64,000 bases of DNA from Inhella inkyongensis (GTDB lineage: Bacteria; Pseudomonadota; Gammaproteobacteria; Burkholderiales; Burkholderiaceae_C): assembly GCF_005952805.1 (NCBI RefSeq), contig NZ_CP040709.1:2976001-3040000 (forward strand), given 5' to 3'. Position 1 is the first letter of the stretch. Each line of letters opens with the position of its first letter. The notes beneath the pieces are model-generated. The model was not told the origin of the DNA. It saw nothing but the letters and a program-made list of their open reading frames with translations, and did no database searches. Positions 43,248-52,183 of the stretch are shown here, in pieces. The position numbers and the translations under genes were made by a program.

Positions 43248-45580
43248 GCGCCCGCCCCGGCGCGTGCAAAGCCGGCCTCCAGCTGCGGCTTGGCGCTGCG
43301 GTAAGGAGCGGGCCAATCCAGCGCCTTCCAGCCGATGCGCGCGGCCTCCAGAAGCGTCCAGGCCGGGTTGGCCAGATGCGGGCGGCCGATGGCGCACAGG
43401 TCGGCGCGGCCTGCCGCGATGATGGTGTTCACATGGTCGGCCTCGCTGATGGCGCCCACCGCCATGGTGGCGATGCCCACTTCCTGGCGGATGCGGTCGG
43501 CGAACGGCGTTTGGTACATGCGGCCGTACACCGGCTTCTGGTCGCGGTGAACCTGGCCCGACGAGCAGTCGATCAGATCGGCCCCCGCCGCCTTGAAGGC
43601 CTGCGCAATCCGCGTGGCATCGGCCGGGGTGATGCCGCCCGCCACCCAGTCATGCGCCGAGATGCGCACCGAGATCGGCAGATGCGCCGGCCACACCGCC
43701 CGCAGGCCGTGGAACACATAGAGCGGGAAGCGCAACCGGTTCTCCAGGCTGCCCCCGTAGTCATCCTGCCGCTGGTTGGTCAGCGGCGACAGGAAGCTGG
43801 ACAGCAAATAGCCGTGCGCGCAGTGCAGCTCCAGCCAGTCAAAGCCGGCCTGCGCCGCGCGCTCGGCGGCGGCGATGAAGTCCTGCGCCACCCGCTCCAT
43901 CTGGGCCGGCGTCATCGCCCTCGGGGTGTCGCTCACGCCGGGCCAATAGGGCTGGGCGCTGGCGGCCCAAAGCGGCCAGTTGCCGCTGGCCAAAGGCCGG
44001 TCGCTGCCATCCCGTCCGCCCTCCCCGTCCCAGGGCCGGCGCGTCGAGCCCTTGGGGCCGGCATGGCCCAGCTGCACACCGATCTTGGCGTCCGTGTTGG
44101 CGTGCACCCAGGCCACGATGCGCTGCCAGGCCGCGCCCTGCTCGTCCGTCCACAGGCCCGGGCAGCCGGGGGTGATGCGCGCATCGGGGCTCACACAGGT
44201 CATCTCGGCCATCACCAGGCCGGCGCCGCCCTGCGCCCGCGCGCCCAGGTGCACCAGGTGGTAGTCGCCCACCACGCCGTCCTCGGCGCGGTACTGGGCC
44301 ATGGGCGACACCACCACACGGTTCTTCAAAGTGAGGCCGCGCAAGGTGAAGGGCGTGAACATCGGCGGTGGCGGGCGATTGCCCTCGATCAACGGCACCC
44401 CAGCACCTTGCGCAAACCAGGCCTCATAGCCCTGCAGCCAGGCGCGGTCGCGCAGCCGCAGGTTCTCGTGGCTGATGCGCTGGCTGCGCGTCAGCATCGA
44501 ATACATGAACTGCTCGGGCTCCAGTGGGTCGCAGTAGCGCTGGCCGCAGACCTCGAACCACTCCATCGCATTCCAGGCCGCGTTCTGCAGGCGCAGGGTC
44601 TCCACCCGGCGCAGGGCCTGGTACTCGGTCAATGCGGCCGGCAGGGCTTCTCGCGTGTGGCCATGGCGGTCCAGCTGCGCCACCAGTTCGATCGCGTCCT
44701 CGATGGCCAGCTTGGTGCCCGAGCCAATCGCAAAGTGCGCGGTGTGCACCGCGTCACCCATCAGCACCACCTGGGCGCCGGCCGTGTTCTGCAGCCACCA
44801 CTGGCCGCACACCACGCGCTGGAAGTTCAGCCAGGCCGAGCCGCGCAAGTGCCGCGCATTGCTCATCAGTGGCGCCCCTTCCAGCGTGTCGGCAAACAGG
44901 CGCTCGCAGAAGGCGATGGACTCCTCGGGCGAGGCGCGGTCCAGCCCATGGGCCAGCCACACGGCCTCGGGGCACTCGACGATGCAGGTGCTGGTGTCCG
45001 CATCGAACTGATAGATGTGCGCCTGGAACCAGCCGTGCTCGGTCTTTTGGAAGTCGAATGTGAAGGCCTCGAAGCGACGCTTCACCCCCAGCCAGATGTA
45101 GCGGTTGGGCCGGGTGATCAACTCAGGCTGGAAGTGCTCGGCATAGCGGCTGCGGATGCGCGAATTGATGCCATCGCTGGCCACGATCAGGTCGGCACCC
45201 TGGAAGTCCAGATCGGACTCCACATCGGTGTCGAAGCGCAACTCCACGCCCAGTTGCTCGCAGCGCTGCTGCAGGATGTTGAGCAGCTTCTTGCGCCCAA
45301 TGCCCACGAAACCGTGACCGCCGGAGCGGATGCGCCTTTGCTTGATGCGCAACTCGATGTCGTCCCAATGCGCGAACTCGGCCTCGATGGCCGCCGCCGT
45401 CTCGGCGTCGCAGGCACGCATGTTGTCCAGCGTGGCGTCCGAGAACACCACGCCCCAGCCAAAGGTGTCATAGGGGCGGTTGCGCTCCACCACCACCACC
45501 TCGTGCCCGGGCTGGCGCTTCTTCATCAAGAGCCCGAAATACAGGCCGGCAGGCCCGCCGCCGATGCAAACGATCTTCAT
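43244..45580 (-). CDS. 2-aminobenzoyl-CoA (anthraniloyl-CoA) monooxygenase/reductase
   Basis: A 778-residue fusion. Residues 1 to about 390 are a class A flavin monooxygenase ([11 protein letters not shown], later [18 protein letters not shown]). From about residue 395 it is an Old Yellow Enzyme-type reductase ([20 protein letters not shown], then [15 protein letters not shown]). This two-domain layout and length are those of the anthraniloyl-CoA monooxygenase (EC 1.14.13.40), which hydroxylates and reduces the ring of 2-aminobenzoyl-CoA. A close relative is salicylyl-CoA 5-hydroxylase, but that lacks the ligase and RidA context seen here. First gene of the operon. Confidence 0.93.
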   Translation of the reverse strand: MKIVCIGGGPAGLYFGLLMKKRQPGHEVVVVERNRPYDTFGWGVVFSDATLDNMRACDAETAAAIEAEFAHWDDIELRIKQRRIRSGGHGFVGIGRKKLLNILQQRCEQLGVELRFDTDVESDLDFQGADLIVASDGINSRIRSRYAEHFQPELITRPNRYIWLGVKRRFEAFTFDFQKTEHGWFQAHIYQFDADTSTCIVECPEAVWLAHGLDRASPEESIAFCERLFADTLEGAPLMSNARHLRGSAWLNFQRVVCGQWWLQNTAGAQVVLMGDAVHTAHFAIGSGTKLAIEDAIELVAQLDRHGHTREALPAALTEYQALRRVETLRLQNAAWNAMEWFEVCGQRYCDPLEPEQFMYSMLTRSQRISHENLRLRDRAWLQGYEAWFAQGAGVPLIEGNRPPPPMFTPFTLRGLTLKNRVVVSPMAQYRAEDGVVGDYHLVHLGARAQGGAGLVMAEMTCVSPDARITPGCPGLWTDEQGAAWQRIVAWVHANTDAKIGVQLGHAGPKGSTRRPWDGEGGRDGSDRPLASGNWPLWAASAQPYWPGVSDTPRAMTPAQMERVAQDFIAAAERAAQAGFDWLELHCAHGYLLSSFLSPLTNQRQDDYGGSLENRLRFPLYVFHGLRAVWPAHLPISVRISAHDWVAGGITPADATRIAQAFKAAGADLIDCSSGQVHRDQKPVYGRMYQTPFADRIRQEVGIATMAVGAISEADHVNTIIAAGRADLCAIGRPHLANPAWTLLEAARIGWKALDWPAPYRSAKPQLEAGFARAGAGA

Positions 45581-45638
45581 GAGAGCAGGCTCCAGGCCGC
45601 ACGCGCGGCCCTTGGGTGTGGAATGGATTACTTTAGTT

Positions 45639-45656
45639 GTGAACTTTTCAGTTCGC
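45639..45656. promoter_or_regulatory. Candidate MarR operator upstream of the aminobenzoate operon
   Basis: GTGAACT-tttc-AGTTCGC, an imperfect palindrome matching at 6 of 7 positions per arm, about 59 bases upstream of the monooxygenase start codon (45580). AT-rich sequence surrounds it. Size and place fit a MarR site overlapping the operon promoter. Confidence 0.45.
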
Positions 45657-45768
45657 AATCACTGGCTTTCCCGGGGCCGGCGTCGGCCCATTCAGCACCC
45701 TGTCGCCGCGCGGTGCAGCCTGTCGCAGCGCCCTGGCGGGTGACAGGCTGCCGGGCCAGCATGCGGGC

Positions 45769-45972
45769 ATGAATGCCCTCCCCACCGTCCTGCTCTGGTG
45801 CCTGCTGGCCGTTCTGTGCTGGCCCTTGGCTCTGGCCGTGCTGATCCTCAGCCCCCTGATCTGGCTGATCTCCCTGCCCCTGCGCCTGATCGGCATCACC
45901 GTGGGCGCGGCCTTTGGGCTGGTGAAGGCGCTGCTGACGCTGCCGGCGCGCTTGCTCGGTGTTCGGGGCTGA
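45769..45972 (+). CDS. Small two-helix membrane protein
   Basis: A 67-residue hydrophobic protein with two membrane helices (VLLWCLLAVLCWPLALAVLI and LIGITVGAAFGLVKALL) and a basic end (PARLLGVRG). The function is unknown. Similar short proteins are common in Burkholderiales. It is divergent from the aminobenzoate operon. It sits directly before the cassette array, where an integron integrase gene would normally be expected. Confidence 0.6.
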   Translation: MNALPTVLLWCLLAVLCWPLALAVLILSPLIWLISLPLRLIGITVGAAFGLVKALLTLPARLLGVRG

Positions 45973-46204
45973 ATGCCAGCGCCGCACTTGCCCACCCATC
46001 GCCGCTCCTTCACCTCAGCAGCCGGCCGGCCAGCCCTCTCCAAACCACGCCGAGACGCGAGGGCATACTCCCAAGAGCCGCGAATCCAGCGCCCCAGCAA
46101 GAGGGCGGGCAAGATGCGGCATTTGCTGGTTTGTTATCAGGGTGCACCCAGCGCCCAAGGGGAGGCAAGCGCTTGATTCCATTGATCTTTCCGCCGCCCT
46201 GCGC
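45973..46204. other. Gene-free stretch before the attI-like site
   Basis: No supported gene is seen on either strand. The minus strand, where intI would lie in an integron, shows no recognisable tyrosine-recombinase sequence in any frame. A TGTTATC motif at 46132-46138 repeats the pattern found twice within the attI-like site that follows. Confidence 0.5.
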
Positions 46205-46269
46205 GCCGGTGTTATCACGCAGCGGAGTGTGTTATCCGTTGCTGCCACCGCTTTAAAACCAAGTTGGGC
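46205..46269 (+). other. attI-like integron recombination site
   Basis: Ends in the core site GTTGGGC (46263-46269, consensus GTTRRRY) preceded by TTTAAAACCAA. The last 20 bases match the end of class 1 attI1, as recalled, at 16 positions. Two TGTTATC direct repeats lie upstream at 46210-46216 and 46230-46236. The second begins exactly 33 bases before the core, the same distance as the DR2 integrase-binding repeat TGTTACG in attI1. The first cassette ORF starts 16 bases beyond the core. No integrase gene is adjacent. Confidence 0.65.
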
Positions 46270-46284
46270 CTCACGGAGTAAAGC

Positions 46285-46608
46285 GTGCGCGGATTCGACC
46301 TGATGATCGAGTCGGACTTTTCGCTGTCTGAGACCGCCAGAAGGATATCGAGCGTGCTTGGCGTCGAATTGGTCGAAGAACTGACGGGGCGGTACGAGGA
46401 ATACCCAGCATTCGTCGCAGAAAGGTTCGGACGCTCATATGCGCTACTTGGGCCTCCCGATCCGGAGCACGACATCAGAGACGAGCCTACGGATGATTTT
46501 TGCCTATCAGTCGTCCCACTTACTGGCTTTTCCGAAAAGGCGAGTGATGCCGGAGAGCTGTTGGTGGCACTGCGTGCCGGTGGCTTGCGCGTAAAGATCG
46601 CGCAGTGA
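46285..46608 (+). CDS. Cassette ORF 1, unknown function
   Basis: A 107-residue acidic protein (MRGFDLMIESDFSLSETARR at the start) with no recognised family. It starts at GTG 46285, with GGAG 6 bases upstream; an ATG at 46303 is the alternative. Base composition is less GC-rich than the neighbours, with AT-ending codons. The stop is immediately followed by the first attC site, the usual tight packing of an integron cassette. Possibly a small immunity-like or antitoxin-like protein, but nothing in the sequence proves it. Confidence 0.7.
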   Translation: MRGFDLMIESDFSLSETARRISSVLGVELVEELTGRYEEYPAFVAERFGRSYALLGPPDPEHDIRDEPTDDFCLSVVPLTGFSEKASDAGELLVALRAGGLRVKIAQ

Positions 46609-46609
46609 G

Positions 46610-46678
46610 GCCCAACCATTCATTGCAGCCGACCCTGGCCAGCTGCGCTGGCCGGTCGGCTGAATTCAAACGTTAGAC
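46610..46678 (+). repeat. attC recombination site 1
   Basis: A 69-bp site bounded by GCCCAAC (46610-46616, the R'' box RYYYAAC) and GTTAGAC (46672-46678, the R' box GTTRRRY). The inside is strongly palindromic: CAGCCGACC (46626-46634) pairs with GGTCGGCTG, and GGCCAGC-tgc-GCTGGCC forms the centre. This is the classic form of an attC (59-base element) folded by the integrase as a hairpin. Confidence 0.85.
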
Positions 46679-46705
46679 CGTCGAAACTCGAAAGGTGCAG
46701 TGCGA

Positions 46706-47143
46706 ATGAAGAGAGACATGGAACTCGTGCGGTCCATCCTTTTGGATCTTGAAAGCCGGAATCCGGATCTCTCGCGGAAAGATGATTTTGGATACGACCG
46801 AGAAAAGGTTGCTGCCGATCTCGGAGCCGAAATCGGCGCTTTGAACTACCACCTAGCACTGCTATTTGAAGCGCAACTCATCGATGGCTGGGCTCTGCGC
46901 GGGCTGACGCATCCCACTGGCAGGGCGCTACGACTAGACAGCGACTATGTGTTCCATGTGGTGCCTCGACATTTGACTTGGCAAGGTCATGAGTTCCTTG
47001 AGTCGGTTCGAGATGCAGAAATCTGGAAGAAGACCAAGCGCGCAGCATCAAGCGTCGGGTCATTCGGTCTGGACACACTAAGGGAACTGGCCAAGGGGTT
47101 CATTAAGACCAAGATCAAGGACCACACGGGGGTTGATCTGTGA
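46706..47143 (+). CDS. Cassette ORF 2, DUF2513 domain protein
   Basis: A 145-residue protein from ATG 46706 (MKRDMELVRSILLDLESRNP). The start, NYHLALLFEAQLIDG and LTWQGHEFLESVRDAEIW fit the DUF2513 family, winged-helix-like proteins frequent on phages and mobile elements and of unknown function. Composition is lower in GC than the flanking chromosome. It lies between two attC-like sites in the same orientation as the other cassettes. Confidence 0.85.
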   Translation: MKRDMELVRSILLDLESRNPDLSRKDDFGYDREKVAADLGAEIGALNYHLALLFEAQLIDGWALRGLTHPTGRALRLDSDYVFHVVPRHLTWQGHEFLESVRDAEIWKKTKRAASSVGSFGLDTLRELAKGFIKTKIKDHTGVDL

Positions 47144-47162
47144 GTCACTTTCACCACCGCAG

Positions 47163-47230
47163 GCCTAACCAGTCGCTCGAGCCGACTCGCGACGGCAGGC
47201 CGCCGTTCGCGGCTCGGCTTCAACGTGACC
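47163..47230 (+). repeat. attC recombination site 2 (degenerate right box)
   Basis: Starts with a perfect R'' box GCCTAAC (47163-47169). The inner arms pair: AGCCGA with TCGGCT, and CGCGACGGC with GCCGTTCGCG. The right end CAACGTGACC (47221-47230) appears where GTTRRRY is expected, so the R' box is damaged or has been altered by recombination. Confidence 0.65.
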
Positions 47231-47237
47231 AGCAGCA

Positions 47238-47591
47238 ATGCAACTAGCCACAGTTGTCATCGGTATAGGGGTTCTGTTTGGACTCAACGGCTGTGATGCC
47301 GGCTGCAGCAACGAGATCTCATCAAGGATTGAATCCCCTCGGGGCACTCACGTCGCCGTGGTCTTCAACCGAAATTGCGGCGCAACGACTGGGCTCAATA
47401 CGCAGCTCTCGGTGATTGCAAAAGGCGAAGCCGTTCCCGAGGCGCCGGCGAACGCTTTCATTGCCGATGGCTCGCTGGCGCTAAGGGTTCGCTGGGTATC
47501 GGAATCCGAGCTTGTGGTGGCCGGCTTTGACGGAGCAAGGATCGTCAAACAAGCGAAGCTCGCAAACGGTGTCGCGGTTTCGTACGAATGA
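47238..47591 (+). CDS. Cassette ORF 3, small lipoprotein-like protein
   Basis: A 117-residue protein with a hydrophobic N-terminus and a lipobox-like LNGC (VVIGIGVLFGLNGC). It continues with ISSRIESPRGTHVAVVFNRN, CGATTGLNTQLSV and VRWVSESELVVAG. Proteins with this SP-x-G...CGATT pattern are often found in integron cassettes. Function unknown. No clear attC follows; a hairpin GCGGAC/GTCCGC (47619-47639) may be a decayed one. Confidence 0.75.
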   Translation: MQLATVVIGIGVLFGLNGCDAGCSNEISSRIESPRGTHVAVVFNRNCGATTGLNTQLSVIAKGEAVPEAPANAFIADGSLALRVRWVSESELVVAGFDGARIVKQAKLANGVAVSYE

Positions 47592-47805
47592 AACGCTGCG
47601 GATCAACCCTGGCCGGCAGCGGACGGCTTCGCAGTCCGCCGCAGCTTGCCCATTGCCAGCCAAGCATGCATGTGGTGCCCGCCGCACCAAGCCCCTCCTC
47701 CGCTTGATGCCCCGCCCACCGGCCTAAGCCCGCCTACATTCGGGATCAAAAGCAGGCCGCCGCGCATCCCGACACATCGCGGCCAGCTGGACCTGCCCCC
47801 TCCCC

Positions 47806-48357
47806 ATGCCGCTCGAATTCCTCACTCCCACCGAGCAAAACCCCGAACACCGGCAAGCCCTGCTGAACCTGCAGACGGAGTACATGGCCTGGGTGATGGA
47901 CGGCGTGCAAGCCCTGACCGGCCAGACCCCGGAGGCGCTGCTGGGCTGCTCGCTGACGGACTATGTGCTCAACAGCCTGCCCAAGGTCTGCGCCCAGCGC
48001 CCGCCGCAAGGGCAGTTCTATCTGCTGCGCGAAGGCGATGCCTGGCTCGGCATGGGCGGGCTGCGCCCACTGAGCTCGCTGCGCCCGAACTGCGCTGAGA
48101 TCAAGCGCCTTTATCTGCGGCCGGCCTGCCGGGGCCGGGGCTTGGGCCAGCAGCTGCTGGCCCGCTTGCTGGCGGATGCCCAGGCGTTTGGCTATGAACG
48201 CGTTCTGCTGGATTCCGCCCCCTTTATGCAGGCGGCACACCGGATCTACCGGGCGGCCGGCTTTCAGGACTGCCCGGCCTATGCCGGCGTGGAAGTGCCG
48301 CAGGCCCTGCACCCGCAGTGGCATTTCATGGCGCTCAATCTGCCGCAGCGGGCTTGA
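47806..48357 (+). CDS. GNAT family N-acetyltransferase
   Basis: A 183-residue acetyltransferase. The acetyl-CoA-binding motif is RLYLRPACRGRGLGQQLLAR, followed by YERVLLDSAPFMQAAHRIYR and AAGF, the typical GNAT end. The acceptor substrate is unknown. It lies downstream of the cassette array but has the high-GC codon use of the chromosome, so it is probably not a cassette. It runs in the same direction as the TonB receptor 155 bases downstream. Confidence 0.88.
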   Translation: MPLEFLTPTEQNPEHRQALLNLQTEYMAWVMDGVQALTGQTPEALLGCSLTDYVLNSLPKVCAQRPPQGQFYLLREGDAWLGMGGLRPLSSLRPNCAEIKRLYLRPACRGRGLGQQLLARLLADAQAFGYERVLLDSAPFMQAAHRIYRAAGFQDCPAYAGVEVPQALHPQWHFMALNLPQRA

Positions 48358-48512
48358 GCCCCCTGCGCCATTCCCTTAAGAGCTGGCCGCCCCGCAGGGC
48401 TTGATGGCGATCAAACCTTGGTGACGCCACCGGGCATCCTTGAAGCGCATCAAGGCCCGCTTGGGCAGCCGACGGCACGCTGCAGGCCTTGTCAAAACCT
48501 TGAGCTGCCGCG

Positions 48513-50492
48513 ATGCACACGCCGCCCCTGCCCCTGCTTCCCCAGTTGACTGCCCTGGCTGCCGCCCTGGCGCCGGTACTGGCCCTGGCGCAAAAGACTG
48601 AACCGCCGGCCGGCACCACCGCCCTGCCCACGGTGGTCGTCAGCGCCACCCGGCATGCCCTGCCCTTGGCCGAGGCCCCGGCCGCGATGACGGTGGTGAC
48701 GGCCGAGCAGATGGCCGAGCGCGCCACCGACAACCTGCTGCAGGCCCTGCGCGCGGAACCTGGCGTCAGCGCCTTTGGTCGGCCCATCGGCGGGCGCAAG
48801 GCTTTGGCACTGCGCGGCATGGACCCCCGCCACACCCTGATCCTGGTGGACGGCCAGCGCATTGCCGCCAGCGACGGGCTGGTGGGCGCCTCGGACTTTC
48901 AGCTGGACTGGGCGGGTGCGGTGGACATCGAACGCATCGAGGTGGTGCGCGGCCCCATGTCGGTGCTCTACGGGGCCGAGGCCCTGGGCGGGGTGATCCA
49001 GGTGATCACCAAGCCCCTGCCCGATCGCCTGGAGGCACGTGGTCTGGTGGAGGGCCGCGAGGGCCATGGCGGCGGCAGCGGCCACCGGGCGGCCGCCGCC
49101 CTGCGCCTGCCCCTGGGCGAGAAGTTGCGCGCTGGCTTCTCGTTCAGCGATGCCCGCCGCGAGGCCACGCCCAGCCAGGGCGACCCACGCCTCACCGCTG
49201 TGGAGGGCCGCCACCCGCGCGAGGCCGCCTTGCGGCTGGAAGCCATGCCGGCGCCGGAGCACCGCCTGCGCCTGGATGCGCGCTTGGGCGATGAGGACCG
49301 CTGGCTGGACGCCCGCGAACGCAGCGGCGCCCGCCGCTACCACCAAAGCCTGCACAGCCTGGAGCGGCGACTGCTCAGCCTGGGTTGGGAGGGGCAGTGG
49401 GCGCAGGGTTGGGAGAGCCAGCTGCGCGCCTATGGCAGCGAGCTGGCGGTGCGCAATGTCAAGACGAATGGCGTGGCCTCGCTGCGGCCCAATACCGTGA
49501 ACGAGCGCGTGCTGGAGGGGCAGATCGGCGGCGAGCTGGGTGAGCGCGGCGAACTGGGCGGGAAGGCGCTGCGCCTGACCACCGGCTTCGAGCTGCGCCG
49601 CGAGGCCCTGGACAACAGCGGCCTGCCGGGCGGGCATGCGCAGGCCGAGCAGCAGTCGCTTTACGCCCAGCTGGAGGCCCCGCTGCGCGGTGCCCTGGCT
49701 GGCCTGGCGCTCACCGCCGGGCTGCGCGCCGACCATCACGAACGCTACGGCACCGAGTGGAGCCCCCGTGCCTACGCGGTGTGGCGCCTGCAGCCCGACT
49801 GGGTGCTCAAGGGCGGCTGGGGCCATGGCTTCAAGGCGCCGAACCTGAAACAGATCGACCCCAATTACCGCGAGGACGAAGGCCCGCACACCTATCTGGG
49901 CCGCGCCGATCTGCGTCCCGAGACCAATGACAACTGGGAGCTGGGCCTGAGCTGGGAGCATGCGCAATGGGGTGCCTCGCTGATGGGCTTTCACAACCGG
50001 GTGCGCGATCTGATCAACCCGCGCCTGGTGGGCGGCACGCCCGCGCGGGGCATCTATCAGTTCGAGAACCTGGACCGCGCCCGCCTGCAGGGCGTGGAGA
50101 CGGCCCTGGCCTGGCGCGCCGGTGCGGTGCATCTGCAGGCCCACCACAGCTGGCTGAGCGCCCGCGACGGCGCCGGCCTGCCGCTGGACAAACGCGCCCG
50201 CCGCACTGCCGGCCTGCGCGCCGACTGGCGCACCGCAAACTGGAGCGCCGGCCTGGCCTGGGAGCAGCAAGCCGGCCTGCATCTGGCCAGCGCCACCGCC
50301 GGTCAGCCGCCACAGCGGGTGCCCACACTCAACCTCTTGAATCTGCACGCCAGCTGGGCCCTGAGCCCGCAGTGGCGCCTGCGCGCCGGGGTGGACAACG
50401 CCACCCATGTGCGACTGGCGGCCAAGAGCCCGCTGTTCAGCTACGAGGAGCTGCCGCGCACGGCACGGCTGAGCCTGGAGGGGCGCTGGTGA
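48513..50492 (+). CDS. TonB-dependent outer membrane receptor
   Basis: A 659-residue outer-membrane receptor. It has a signal peptide (LTALAAALAPVLALAQ) and a TonB-box-like ALPTVVVSATR. The plug domain has LALRGMDPRHTLILVDGQR and IERIEVVRGPMSVLYGAEAL. The 22-strand barrel ends in an aromatic residue (RLSLEGRW). The pattern is that of FepA/CirA-type siderophore receptors or BtuB. No cobalamin riboswitch and no Fur box could be recognised upstream, so the ligand (ferric siderophore, haem or other) stays open. Confidence 0.92.
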   Translation: MHTPPLPLLPQLTALAAALAPVLALAQKTEPPAGTTALPTVVVSATRHALPLAEAPAAMTVVTAEQMAERATDNLLQALRAEPGVSAFGRPIGGRKALALRGMDPRHTLILVDGQRIAASDGLVGASDFQLDWAGAVDIERIEVVRGPMSVLYGAEALGGVIQVITKPLPDRLEARGLVEGREGHGGGSGHRAAAALRLPLGEKLRAGFSFSDARREATPSQGDPRLTAVEGRHPREAALRLEAMPAPEHRLRLDARLGDEDRWLDARERSGARRYHQSLHSLERRLLSLGWEGQWAQGWESQLRAYGSELAVRNVKTNGVASLRPNTVNERVLEGQIGGELGERGELGGKALRLTTGFELRREALDNSGLPGGHAQAEQQSLYAQLEAPLRGALAGLALTAGLRADHHERYGTEWSPRAYAVWRLQPDWVLKGGWGHGFKAPNLKQIDPNYREDEGPHTYLGRADLRPETNDNWELGLSWEHAQWGASLMGFHNRVRDLINPRLVGGTPARGIYQFENLDRARLQGVETALAWRAGAVHLQAHHSWLSARDGAGLPLDKRARRTAGLRADWRTANWSAGLAWEQQAGLHLASATAGQPPQRVPTLNLLNLHASWALSPQWRLRAGVDNATHVRLAAKSPLFSYEELPRTARLSLEGRW

Positions 50493-50515
50493 AGGGCCGC
50501 AACCTCAGCGCCGCC

Positions 50516-50995
50516 TCAACGCAGGCGCAAATCGCCCAGCTTGATCCAGCCCAGGCGCCGCCCCTCGCGGCGCTCGGCCCAGCGTCGCCATTCCTTTAGG
50601 CCTGCAGCCTGCTGCAGGCAGGCGCGCAGCGCGGTCTGTTCTTCCAGCACGGTGGCGCTGGCTGCCGAGCCCCCACCCAGCGCGGTGCGCAGCGCGTGCA
50701 GTAGCAAGGTGGCCAAGCCCTGGCGGCGATGGGCGGGGTGCACGCCCAACCAGGCGATGGCGGTCACCAGCTCGTCATCGGCATCGGGCTGACTACCCAG
50801 GGCGGCCACCAAGTCGTCGCCCAACCAGCAGCCAATCCACTGCTCGCCCTCCAGTGCACCGCGCGCCAGTTCCTCGGGCTCTCGCGGGTCCGCCGGCGCG
50901 GCCGGGTCGGCCGCGTGCACGGCTTGCATCAGGCCTTGCAGGGCGCGAAGTTGCAGGGCCTCATCGAGGTCCAGCGGAGCAAATCGCCAAGCCAT
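50516..50995 (-). CDS. GNAT family N-acetyltransferase
   Basis: A 159-residue acetyltransferase with the CoA-binding motif AWLGVHPAHRRQGLATLLL and a short C-terminal part. The substrate is unknown. Its start codon directly abuts the stop of the MFS gene upstream, and it is the last gene of a five-gene minus-strand run (rmuC, MFS, POT, MFS, GNAT). It is convergent with the TonB receptor gene. Confidence 0.85.
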   Translation of the reverse strand: MAWRFAPLDLDEALQLRALQGLMQAVHAADPAAPADPREPEELARGALEGEQWIGCWLGDDLVAALGSQPDADDELVTAIAWLGVHPAHRRQGLATLLLHALRTALGGGSAASATVLEEQTALRACLQQAAGLKEWRRWAERREGRRLGWIKLGDLRLR

Positions 50996-52183
50996 TCAAC
51001 GCACCGGATAGACCGCCGACCAGCGCATGCCCAGCAGCGCCACGCCATGCAAGCCGGCACAGGCCGCCAGCAAGGCCGCCAGCGGCCAGCTACTTGAAGC
51101 CGCGCCGGAGAGCAGCAACGCGAAGGGCATCAAGAGCTTGAAGAGTGAACCCGTCAACCCCGATACGCGGCCGATGAAGGCGGAGTCCGTGCTCTCTTGC
51201 CGGAAGCCCCAGACGCAGACGTTGCCCAGCACCGTGCCCAGGTTCTTGACGAACAGGGCGGCCACCAACAGCGGCACAGCCTGCGCAAAGGCCAGGCCCA
51301 GCATGGCAATGGCCTCCAGCGCCACCGAGAGCGTCAGCACCCGGCCCAGGCCGATGCGCTGGCGCAGCCGACTGCACCACAGCCCGCCCAGCACACCGCC
51401 CACACCGGCCAGCGCATAGATCAGACCCAGTTGGCCCGGGCTCCAGCCCAGTTCATCGCGGGCGCGGAAGATGAACAGCACCTCGACCACCCCGACGCTG
51501 CCATTCATCAGCACCACCAGCCAGCTCAATTGCCACAACGGCTTGTTGGCCTTGAGCGTGCGCCAGCCTTCCCACCACTCGACCCAGAACCCGGCGGCCG
51601 GCTTGGGGCTATGCGGTGGCGCCACGCCGCGCAGGCCCAAGGCGGCCAGCAACCAGGCCGCCATCGGCACCCACAGCCCGGCCTCCAAATGCCAGGCCAA
51701 GAGGCCGCCCGCCAGCGCGGGGCCCAGCACGCTGAACACCTCGGTCAGTACCGACAGCTGCCCCGTGGCCGGCAGCAACAAGGGCGCCGGCAGCATGTCC
51801 TTGATGACCGCCATGCGACAGATCGCGAACAGGTAGTTCAGAGTCATCAGCGCAAAGGCGCTGACGAAGAAGTAGCCAATCGCCAGCTGCATCCCCAGCA
51901 TCAGGGCCTGGGCTGCCATCAAGAGCACCATGCCGGCAATGGCCAGCCGAGCCCAGCGCACCCGGTCGATGCGATCTACCCAGACGCCGATGAACATCGC
52001 CAGCAGCAGATTGGGTAGCAGTTCGACCGCCCGCATCGTGGTCATGGTGGCGGCCGAGTGCGTCAGCTCATAAAGGATCAGCGGCAGAGCCAGTTGGTAG
52101 ACCTGGGTGCCCAGCACGAAGGCCAGCATCGAGCCATACAGGCGCCGAAATCCTGCATGGCGCCACAGGCCGGCCTCGCTCAA
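50996..52183 (-). CDS. MFS transporter (DHA3/EntS-like)
   Basis: A 395-residue inner-membrane carrier with 12 predicted helices. The N-terminus GLWRHAGFRRLYGSMLAFVL and the loop WVDRIDRVRWARLAIAG resemble the EntS/DHA3 branch, which contains siderophore and macrolide exporters. The start overlaps the POT gene stop (ATGA). Export of a siderophore would fit the nearby TonB receptor, but nothing in the sequence proves it. Confidence 0.85.
   Translation of the reverse strand: MSEAGLWRHAGFRRLYGSMLAFVLGTQVYQLALPLILYELTHSAATMTTMRAVELLPNLLLAMFIGVWVDRIDRVRWARLAIAGMVLLMAAQALMLGMQLAIGYFFVSAFALMTLNYLFAICRMAVIKDMLPAPLLLPATGQLSVLTEVFSVLGPALAGGLLAWHLEAGLWVPMAAWLLAALGLRGVAPPHSPKPAAGFWVEWWEGWRTLKANKPLWQLSWLVVLMNGSVGVVEVLFIFRARDELGWSPGQLGLIYALAGVGGVLGGLWCSRLRQRIGLGRVLTLSVALEAIAMLGLAFAQAVPLLVAALFVKNLGTVLGNVCVWGFRQESTDSAFIGRVSGLTGSLFKLLMPFALLLSGAASSSWPLAALLAACAGLHGVALLGMRWSAVYPVR

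Noticed and set aside
45973..46204. A remnant of an integron integrase upstream of the attI-like site
   Set aside because: All minus-strand frames were read. None shows tyrosine-recombinase motifs (Arg...HxxR...Tyr) or IntI-like stretches.
47592..47700. A third attC after cassette ORF 3
   Set aside because: There is a hairpin (GCGGAC/GTCCGC) but no RYYYAAC or GTTRRRY boxes, so it cannot be supported.
48358..48512. A cobalamin riboswitch or Fur box before the TonB receptor
   Set aside because: The conserved B12-box and core sequences are not visible, and no clear Fur palindrome was found.
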